A DNA stretch of 64,000 bases from NCBI RefSeq assembly GCF_048381675.1, contig NZ_JBLWIS010000001.1:372001-436000 (forward strand), read 5' to 3'. Every line of letters begins with the position of its first letter. Positions within the stretch are counted from its first letter, which is position 1. The notes below the pieces were generated by a model that was given only the letters and a program-made list of their open reading frames with translations, made no database searches and had not been told where the DNA came from. This DNA comes from Advenella sp048381675 (GTDB lineage Bacteria; Pseudomonadota; Gammaproteobacteria; Burkholderiales; Burkholderiaceae_B). The position numbers and the translations under genes are program-made. Positions 58,181 through 64,000 of this stretch are shown in pieces.

Positions 58181-58725
58181 GCTTGCAAACACTCCTGTAA
58201 TGCGCGAAGACCGGCGCGGATACGGCTTTTAATAGTGCCTAGCGGAATGGTCAGGCGATTGGCAATTTGTTCATGGGTCAGGCCGTGATAGAAAGCGAGC
58301 AAGATGGGGTGCCTGCGATTGCGGTCAATACCTCGCAAGCATCGGTTTAGTTGTTTTTGTTCATTTTTCTGTTCAAACAATTCGGTGGCCTGGGGGCTGT
58401 CGTCCGCAATGCGTTCAACAAAATCATCATCCAGTTCCGTGTAACGACCATGGCTTCGCAATTGATTTAGGGCCCGGTAGCGTAGAATGCTGTAGATCCA
58501 TGCCCGCCCACTGCCTAGTGAGCGTTGAAAACGTTGAGCGTGGCGCCAGATTTGTACAAAGGTGTCGTGCAGGCAGTCTTCGGCCAGCGCACGATCGCCA
58601 AGCAGGCTGATGGCCAGGCCCAGCATTTGCGCTGACTCCTGTTGGTACAGGGCCTTGAAGGCCTGTTCATTTTGTTTCGCGCAGGCTTCTAAATGGCTTT
58701 CATAATCAAACAGCGAAGGCGCCAT
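58177..58725 (-). CDS. ECF RNA polymerase sigma factor (SigK-like)
   Basis: A 182-residue sigma-70 family ECF factor. Region 2 is seen in FKALYQQESAQMLGLAISLLGDRALAEDCLHDTFVQIWRHAQRF and RAWIYSILRYRALNQLRS. Region 4 is seen in ILLAFYHGLTHEQIANRLTIPLGTIKSRIRAGLRAL with its helix-turn-helix. Pairing with an RskA-like anti-sigma factor and a secreted protein suggests a response to an envelope or redox signal; the signal is not evident from sequence. Confidence 0.92.
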   Translation of the reverse strand: MAPSLFDYESHLEACAKQNEQAFKALYQQESAQMLGLAISLLGDRALAEDCLHDTFVQIWRHAQRFQRSLGSGRAWIYSILRYRALNQLRSHGRYTELDDDFVERIADDSPQATELFEQKNEQKQLNRCLRGIDRNRRHPILLAFYHGLTHEQIANRLTIPLGTIKSRIRAGLRALQECLQA

Positions 58726-58827
58726 GAAAAGGTATCCCTAAAAGAAGTAAAGGTAAAGGTAACGGTGATTTTATTGGATCATGCATTATGCTTCATTCTG
58801 ATGAGGGGTGGCCACCTTTTGCATGGA

Positions 58828-60402
58828 TTAGCGATTATCGGCAAATTCCAGTAAGGCTTTTCTTGCCAGTCCCTCACCTGCTTCGGAATACATGTTGAAT
58901 GAAGGAACCTGTAAGGCCTCCAGTTCTTCTACTTCTTGCGGGTGCTGGGCAATCGCAATAATTTGTGTTTGCAGTCCTGCATTGCGAATTTGGTGAGCGG
59001 CAAAAACATTGCTATGGTGATTGGGCATGGCAAGAATAATAAGCTGCATGTTTCTACCGGCTTTAAGCTTGGTCCAGAAGTCCGAGTCGGTTGCATCACC
59101 CAGCATGACTTTTCGCTCTGCCAGGCGATGGTCGTCTATTCGTGAGGCATCATGGTCAATACCAATTATCTTGTTGTTGAAAGCGGTTGTTAAGTGGTCA
59201 TAGGCACCGGTACCTACGCGTCCCATGCCAACAATGAGTACCTGGGCATCGCCTGTGGCCATGAATTTATCGCGGGGATGAATTTTGGAGGATTGAAATT
59301 TTTCCCAGAAATTTTTGTGGCGCCGGTAAATATCTTCAGCTTTCATGTTGAAGGGGGCGGAAACGGCAAAGCTCAGGCTGATGCACAACGCCATAATCAG
59401 CAGCCAGTCGGTGGGGAGCCAACCCTGTTGTACCCCCAGGGTAGAAACAATAAGGCCAAATTCGGAATAGCTGCCCAAACTTAGCGATACCAACACGGAC
59501 GTGCGGGTGCGCAGGTTGAATTTTTCTACCACCAGGAAATACAGGAAGGTCTTAAAGGGCAATAAAATGCAGATCATGGCAGCAACCGCTAACATCGACC
59601 AGGTGGGTAGTCCTTGCATGCCGACAGACAGGAAAAAACCAACCAGCATGAGTTCCTTGAAGCTGAAAAGTGATTTTGACAGCTCATTGGCTTTGGGGTG
59701 ATTGGCTAGCAGGGCACCCAGAATCAGGGCACCCAAATCGCCTTTCAGGCCAACACTGGTAAAAAGCTCATACCCCAGGCCCAAAGCAAAAAACAGTCCG
59801 CATAGCACGAGTAGCTCTCCATGCCTTGATGCATCCAGCAATTTGAACAGGGGCTTGCGGGCAAAGGGAAGCAGTAAAACCAATGGGGCCCAGATGCTAG
59901 GGTATTTGCCTTCGCTGATAGCCAGAAAAATAACGGCAAAAATGTCTTGCATCACCAGAATACCAATGGCAACCTTACCATAAAAGGTAGTCATATCGCC
60001 TTTGGTTTCAAAGTGTTTAACGGCAAAAACGGTACTGGAAAAAGACAGGACGAATGCCAGAATAACGGTTGTTCCCAATGACAGATCTAGGATGGGGATG
60101 GGAAAAAGCGTTTTGGCCAGTAGCAAGGCACCTGCAAAAAACAGGGTGGAAACAATGATGTGTACTATCGAGCTGCCCCAGACCTCTGCATTGGAAATCG
60201 CCTTCAGGTCCAGTTTCAGGCCAATAGTAAACAATAAGAGGGTTACGCCCAAGTCGGAAATTAGCGTCAGGCTGTCGGGGTGTTCAAGTCCGGCAAGATT
60301 ATAGGCGAAGCCGGCTAAAAGAAACCCAACCATGGGCGGCAAACCAATCCGGCTTAAGGCAATGCCAAACAAAAATGCAAATCCGACAAGTGTAACGATC
60401 AT
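58828..60402 (-). CDS. Kef-type cation/proton antiporter with TrkA-N domain
   Basis: The 524 residues start with about 12 membrane helices of the CPA2 group (GLPPMVGFLLAGFAYNL; LLLFTIGLKLDLKAI, the conserved acidic site; FVLSFSSTVFAVKHFETKGD). A cytoplasmic NAD-binding TrkA-N domain follows (VLIVGMGRVGTGAYDHL ... IGIDHDASR ... GDATDSDFW). It probably exchanges K+ or another cation for protons under control of a nucleotide. Its start overlaps the stop of the upstream membrane-protein gene by four bases. Confidence 0.88.
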   Translation of the reverse strand: MIVTLVGFAFLFGIALSRIGLPPMVGFLLAGFAYNLAGLEHPDSLTLISDLGVTLLLFTIGLKLDLKAISNAEVWGSSIVHIIVSTLFFAGALLLAKTLFPIPILDLSLGTTVILAFVLSFSSTVFAVKHFETKGDMTTFYGKVAIGILVMQDIFAVIFLAISEGKYPSIWAPLVLLLPFARKPLFKLLDASRHGELLVLCGLFFALGLGYELFTSVGLKGDLGALILGALLANHPKANELSKSLFSFKELMLVGFFLSVGMQGLPTWSMLAVAAMICILLPFKTFLYFLVVEKFNLRTRTSVLVSLSLGSYSEFGLIVSTLGVQQGWLPTDWLLIMALCISLSFAVSAPFNMKAEDIYRRHKNFWEKFQSSKIHPRDKFMATGDAQVLIVGMGRVGTGAYDHLTTAFNNKIIGIDHDASRIDDHRLAERKVMLGDATDSDFWTKLKAGRNMQLIILAMPNHHSNVFAAHQIRNAGLQTQIIAIAQHPQEVEELEALQVPSFNMYSEAGEGLARKALLEFADNR

Positions 60403-60767
60403 TTGTGCATGGCCTGTTGTTTGCTATGATAAAAATACAAATACACCAGACCTACCGGTGCAATGAAAATAGCGAAGGCCCAGCATAACAGCATCGTAAG
60501 CAATTTCGTCAACAGCATTACAATGCTATTAATTAAAAAAATATTTTCTCCCATGACAAAGCTGACTATGCTTTCATAAACAAAGCGGGAATAAGGGTAA
60601 AGCAGTGTTGAAATGACCAGAAAAGCCATCATCCCGATAGAGGTGGGTCTGGCGGTTTGGGACTGCATGAGCATGAATAGTGCCGGGAAAATAAGGCCGA
60701 ATATAAAATTGCGGGCATAATAACTTAGCGACAGGCCGCCAAATGTTTTGGCAATAACAGGATGCAT
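60399..60767 (-). CDS. Small membrane protein coupled to the antiporter
   Basis: 122 residues from ATG 60767, with AGGGAAAC upstream; an in-frame upstream start at 60797 is less likely. Hydrophobic segments lie at about 20-36 and 44-60, with a longer one at about 76-112 (LINSIVMLLTKLLTMLLCWAFAIFIAPVGLVYLYF). It ends 4 bp into the antiporter gene (ATGA overlap), so it may be an accessory subunit; that is inference. No family recognised. Confidence 0.7.
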   Translation of the reverse strand: MHPVIAKTFGGLSLSYYARNFIFGLIFPALFMLMQSQTARPTSIGMMAFLVISTLLYPYSRFVYESIVSFVMGENIFLINSIVMLLTKLLTMLLCWAFAIFIAPVGLVYLYFYHSKQQAMHK

Positions 60768-60891
60768 GAATGGTTTCCCTAAACAATGGTTGATCATTAA
60801 AATTCGTGCGTAATTATAATCCGGCGATACAAATTGTAAATATTCATGCGTTTAAATATTTTTAATGGTCATCCCGGATTCCTCAACATAT

Positions 60892-62178
60892 TTACACCGC
60901 ACCCAGTCGCCAGGCCAGTGCTGCCAGGGTTGCTAATAGAACAGGTAGCGTTATAACAATGCCCACCCTGAAGTAATAGCCCCAGGTGATTTTCAGGTTT
61001 TTTCGAGAAAGCACATGAAGCCACAGCAATGTTGCCAGGCTGCCAATGGGGGTGATTTTGGGTCCAAGATCACTGCCAATGACATTGGCATAAATCATGG
61101 CCTCTTTAATGACACCTGTGGCCTGGCTGGATTCAATCGATAGGGCACCCACCAGTACCGTTGGTAGATTGTTCATAATGGAAGATAGCAGGGCAGTCAG
61201 CAAACCGGTTCCGATGGCTGCGCTCCAAAGCCCCTGGTTGCCCAGCCAATTCAAAAGCGTTGCAATATGATCGGTTAGCCCGGCATTGCGCATGCCATAG
61301 ACCACCAGATACATGCCCAGAGAGAAGATCACGATCGACCAAGGTGCTTCACGCATGACTTTTCTGGTGCTAATAACGTGGCCGCGGCCTGCAACCACTA
61401 ACAGAATGGAAGCACCAAGCGCAGCAATGACACTAACCGGGATGCCCATGTCTTCAAGAACAAAAAAACTGATCAATAACAATGCCAATACGCACCAGCC
61501 GGCGCGGAAAGTACTCAGGTCACGAATAGCGTCATTGGGGTGTTTCAGTTGCGTTCGGTCATAAGTGGCCGGAATGCTTGCCCGAAAATACCAGAGTAAA
61601 ACCACTAGCGTTGCTGCTACCGATACAAAGTTAACCGGTACCATGACTGCAGCATATCGGGCAAAGCTGATGTCAAAAAAATCAGCTGAAACGATATTGA
61701 CCAGATTGGAAACAATCAAGGGCAGGCTGCCGGTATCGGCAATGAAACCGGCGGCCATGACAAAAGCCAAGGTGGCACCGGGGCTAAACCCCAGGGCCAG
61801 CAGCATGGCCATGACGATAGGGGTCAGGATAAGGGCCGCACCATCATTGGCAAAAAACGCGGAAACGGCAGCGCCAAGTAAAATAATCAGGCAGAACAAA
61901 ATCTTGCCCTTGCCTCTACCCCAGCGGGCAACATGCAGTGCCGCCCATTCAAAAAATCCGGCTTCATCCAGCAGTAAGCTAATAATGATAATGGCAATAA
62001 AGGTAGCGGTTGCATTCCAGACAATATGCCATACGGCCGGGATATCACTTATTTGAATGGCGCCAAATAAAAATGCCAACAAGGCACCTAAAGAGGCGCT
62101 CCAGCCGATGCCCAGACCACGGGGTTGCCAAATGACTAAAGTAATAGTCACAATAAAAATTGCCAAGGAGGTAAACAC
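60892..62178 (-). CDS. arsB: Arsenite efflux transporter ArsB
   Basis: The 428-residue ion-transporter protein has about 11-12 membrane helices. ArsB features include FFANDGAALILTPIVMAML, FIADTGSLPLIVSNLVNIVSADFF, MNNLPTVLVGALSI and YANVIGSDLGPKITPIGSLATLLWLHVL. It pumps arsenite and antimonite by proton exchange. The nearest regulator, arsR, lies 135 bp upstream in the same direction, and arsC is divergent. No ArsA ATPase is visible. Confidence 0.95.
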   Translation of the reverse strand: MFTSLAIFIVTITLVIWQPRGLGIGWSASLGALLAFLFGAIQISDIPAVWHIVWNATATFIAIIIISLLLDEAGFFEWAALHVARWGRGKGKILFCLIILLGAAVSAFFANDGAALILTPIVMAMLLALGFSPGATLAFVMAAGFIADTGSLPLIVSNLVNIVSADFFDISFARYAAVMVPVNFVSVAATLVVLLWYFRASIPATYDRTQLKHPNDAIRDLSTFRAGWCVLALLLISFFVLEDMGIPVSVIAALGASILLVVAGRGHVISTRKVMREAPWSIVIFSLGMYLVVYGMRNAGLTDHIATLLNWLGNQGLWSAAIGTGLLTALLSSIMNNLPTVLVGALSIESSQATGVIKEAMIYANVIGSDLGPKITPIGSLATLLWLHVLSRKNLKITWGYYFRVGIVITLPVLLATLAALAWRLGAV

Positions 62179-62313
62179 GTTAAATCCTGTTAACTGTTAA
62201 GTGAAATAAGTGGGTTGGCTTGTTGATGATTCAAATACAAAATACAACCCCTTGTTTGAACGGGCTAATAGTCGGGTTAGTGGCTAAGTAGCTGGGGGCT
62301 GGCGTTTTTTCAT

Positions 62314-62646
62314 TTAATTTTCGGGTTTGAAGGATGGGTTTGGTGAGGTGACAACGCAACGATCCCCGGCACAGCAATTTTCCGTTAAATAATCCAGTAG
62401 TGTGGACATGGCCTGGAATTTTACCGAATAAATGACATACCGGCCTTCCTGTTTTGATTCCAGAAGACCGGCATTGATGAGCTCTTTCAAATGAAAGGAA
62501 AGAGAAGAGGGTGGCATGCCAAGCGTATCGGCAAGTTGGCCGGCCTGTATACCGGCAGAGCCGGCCTGTACCAGCTGACGATAGGCAGCAAGCCGGGCTT
62601 CATGAGCTAGTGCAGACAAGGCTTTTACGGCATCTTTGGTTTCCAT
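62314..62646 (-). CDS. arsR: Arsenic-responsive repressor ArsR
   Basis: A 110-residue winged-helix repressor (SmtB/ArsR). The DNA-reading helix is near residues 46-60 (PPSSLSFHLKELINAGL), and EGRYVIYSV forms the wing. A C-terminal cysteine triad, Cys91, Cys92 and Cys97 (NCCAGDRC), resembles the As(III) site of the Acidithiobacillus type rather than the helix-3 CVC site of E. coli ArsR. It likely represses arsB and the divergent arsC side. Confidence 0.92.
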   Translation of the reverse strand: METKDAVKALSALAHEARLAAYRQLVQAGSAGIQAGQLADTLGMPPSSLSFHLKELINAGLLESKQEGRYVIYSVKFQAMSTLLDYLTENCCAGDRCVVTSPNPSFKPEN

Positions 62647-62672
62647 AATCGTTCCAGTATTGTTTCTATATT

Positions 62673-62815
62673 TTGATATTTGTGGAATTATAGTATACTA
62701 GCGCGATTGATGCTATTTGAATAACAGGTATTTGCGGCTTTTGATACGTTAGTTACCTGTTTGGCAATTCATAAACCCAACATCAAAGCATGTGATGTGA
62801 TCATCACACAGGAGT
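62673..62815. promoter_or_regulatory. Divergent arsR / arsC control region
   Basis: The palindrome TAGTATACTA (62691-62700) overlaps TATAAT on the minus strand (62692-62687) and TATACT on the plus strand (62694-62699), so one bound repressor could block both directions. -35 boxes are weak. A hairpin TGTGATG/CATCACA (62792-62809) lies immediately before the arsC ribosome site AGGAG (62811-62815). Confidence 0.5.
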
Positions 62816-62818
62816 CCT

Positions 62819-63247
62819 ATGAATAACGTTACCATTTACCACAATCCAAATTGTGGAACTTCTCGCAATACCTTGGCCATGATACGCAATGCAGGCATAG
62901 AGCCTGTGATTGTTGAGTATCTCAAAACTCCTCCCAGTCGCGAAACCATCAAATCGCTTATTGCCGATGCCGGGCTTACTGTTCGCCAGGCTTTACGGGA
63001 AAAGGAAGCGCTGTATCAGGAATTGGGGCTTTCAGACCCGGCCCTGACGGATGAGCAGTTGCTGGATGCCATTGAAGCGCATCCTATCCTGATGAACCGG
63101 CCTTTTGTGGTCACCTCTGTAGGGGTGCGCTTGTGTCGCCCTTCTGAAGTGGTACTGGAAATTTTGCCATCAGCTCAGCAAGGTGCCTTTTCAAAGGAGG
63201 ATGGTGAGGTGGTTATTGATGCCAACGGTCAAAGGGTAAATCCATGA
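62819..63247 (+). CDS. arsC: Arsenate reductase (glutaredoxin-dependent)
   Basis: A 142-residue ArsC of the E. coli plasmid type. Catalytic Cys12 is in HNPNCGTSRNTL, with the ALREKEALY and HPILMNRPFVVT segments following; arginines near 93-106 would bind arsenate. It reduces arsenate to arsenite with glutathione and glutaredoxin, fitting the nearby gshB. AGGAG lies at ideal spacing. The stop overlaps the start of the arsH-like gene by four bases. Confidence 0.95.
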   Translation: MNNVTIYHNPNCGTSRNTLAMIRNAGIEPVIVEYLKTPPSRETIKSLIADAGLTVRQALREKEALYQELGLSDPALTDEQLLDAIEAHPILMNRPFVVTSVGVRLCRPSEVVLEILPSAQQGAFSKEDGEVVIDANGQRVNP

Positions 63248-63540
63248 AGCAAGCTTTGCCGAATATCGAGCCATCGCTATTTGGCCGTTGGATGCGGATG
63301 GTGACTATTCCGAACCAATCTTCGGTACCTATGGCTTATAAGGAGTTTGATGAACATGGCAGAATGAAGCCATCTTCGTATTATGACAGGGTGGTGGATG
63401 TCATGGAGGAACTGTATAAATTTACCTTGTTGATTCGTGACCGTTCCGATTACCTGACCGACCGCTATAGTGAGCGCAAGGAAATAGCCCCACAGTTGGC
63501 GACTACACTTAGTGCGGCCGCAATGAATCACGAAAAATAA
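63244..63540 (+). CDS. ArsH-like protein lacking the flavodoxin core
   Basis: A 98-residue frame that overlaps arsC (ATGA). Its first 13 residues (ALPNIEPSLFG) resemble the N-terminus of ArsH. From GRWMRMVTIPNQSSVP onward it matches the ArsH C-terminus (EFDEHGRMKPSSYYDRVVDVMEELYKFTLL ... RYSERKE). The central FMN-binding flavodoxin fold of roughly 130-140 residues is missing, yet frame and stop are intact. Full ArsH oxidises trivalent organoarsenicals; this version cannot bind FMN in the usual way and is probably inactive, or has another role. Confidence 0.75.
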   Translation: MKQALPNIEPSLFGRWMRMVTIPNQSSVPMAYKEFDEHGRMKPSSYYDRVVDVMEELYKFTLLIRDRSDYLTDRYSERKEIAPQLATTLSAAAMNHEK

Positions 63541-63557
63541 CCTGGAACCATATATTC

Positions 63558-64000
63558 ATGTCCTCCCCTCAGGCTAATCTAGCGGAAGATAGTTCCGGTT
63601 TGCTGCCAAATGCTGATCGTGCCCTGATGCTGGTTACCGCATTGGGTATTGGGCAAATATGTGCCTGGGGCACGCTGTATTACAGCTTTCCCCTAATTGC
63701 CGAAGCCATGATGCTGGAACTGGGCTGGTCCAGAACCGATGTGTACGGTGCTGCAACGGCAGGCCTGGTGCTGGCGGGGTTTCTTGCCTACCCGGTGGGG
63801 GTAGCGGTTGATAAGGGACATGGCCGGTTGCTAATGTTCCTTGGCTCATTGGCCGCGGGTGTATTGTTTTTTTTGTGGTCTCAGGTAAGCAGCTTATTTG
63901 GGTTTTATCTTTTAATTGCCGGGTTGGGGGCTTTGCAGGCCGCTACCTTGTATGAACCCGCCTTTGCGGTTATTGTCCGTCGCGTGGGAGCAGCCAGGGC
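63558..64000 (+). CDS. MFS transporter, 5' part (runs off the window)
   Basis: ATG 63558 opens a frame continuing to the window end (147 codons visible). After about 22 hydrophilic residues come membrane segments: LMLVTALGIGQICAWGTLYY, AATAGLVLAGFLAYPVGVAVD (ending in the MFS loop, DKGHGRLLM) and FLGSLAAGVLFFLW. It follows the arsH-like gene by 17 bp, so it is probably an arsenic-operon efflux protein, but the substrate cannot be read from this part. Confidence 0.8.
   Translation, partial: MSSPQANLAEDSSGLLPNADRALMLVTALGIGQICAWGTLYYSFPLIAEAMMLELGWSRTDVYGAATAGLVLAGFLAYPVGVAVDKGHGRLLMFLGSLAAGVLFFLWSQVSSLFGFYLLIAGLGALQAATLYEPAFAVIVRRVGAAR

Noticed and set aside
62792..62809. CRP-like TGTGA...TCACA sequence before arsC
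   Set aside because: The half-site spacing (three or eight bases) does not fit the six-base CRP spacing; it reads better as a hairpin.

Overview
The window looks like chromosome from a betaproteobacterium of the order Burkholderiales, most likely Alcaligenaceae-like. Evidence: the tig-clpP-clpX-lon and thrS-infC / rpmI-rplT-pheS-pheT-ihfA-merR blocks, glnE, a YhdP homologue, an incomplete PTS next to gshB, a glnK-amtB / ubiK / comM neighbourhood, and a Bug-type tricarboxylate-transport receptor. Base composition is moderate (by eye, upper 40s percent GC). No genus is assigned.

Layout. 1-4.6 kb: the 3' end of clpB, a cold-shock gene with a long leader, and a Fur-boxed tonB-exbB-exbD operon. 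4.7-13.1 kb: queH, glnE, a giant YhdP-like protein and small envelope proteins. 13.2-19.2 kb: trigger factor and the ClpP/ClpX/Lon proteases. 19.2-20.6 kb: two envelope proteins. 21-23.7 kb: thrS and infC; thrS is preceded by a threonine-rich leader peptide and two mutually exclusive hairpins, and infC starts with AUC. 23.7-33.4 kb: gshB, EIIA-HPr-EI, a nitronate monooxygenase-like enzyme, sigma54-type glnK-amtB, an alanine-rich lipoprotein, ubiK and comM. 33.5-38.7 kb: rpmI-rplT-pheS-pheT-ihfA-merR. 38.7-42.5 kb: lldD-like oxidase, small proteins, a truncated yggS and tRNA-Pro(GGG).

42.5-54.1 kb is a scarred accessory region starting right after tRNA-Pro. It has decayed IS66- and IS3-type elements, a degenerate acyl-CoA ligase copy, a truncated metallophosphoesterase and a pair of related cysteine-rich secreted proteins of unknown family. 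A 37-bp perfect direct repeat brackets an acyl-CoA ligase / Bug-receptor cassette, and tandem palindromic operators lie upstream of that cassette. 54.1-64 kb: yeast-type cytosine deaminase, SOS-boxed umuDC, an ECF sigma / anti-sigma / DUF4394 module, a Kef-type antiporter, and an arsenic cluster (arsB, arsR, arsC, an arsH missing its flavodoxin core, and an MFS gene that runs off the window).

The most notable observation is the apparent ribosome-mediated, threonine-sensing attenuator in front of thrS. Runners-up are the internally deleted arsH, the secreted-protein pair, and the repeat-flanked acyl-CoA ligase cassette. All names rest on reading translations and motifs by eye; no database search was run.
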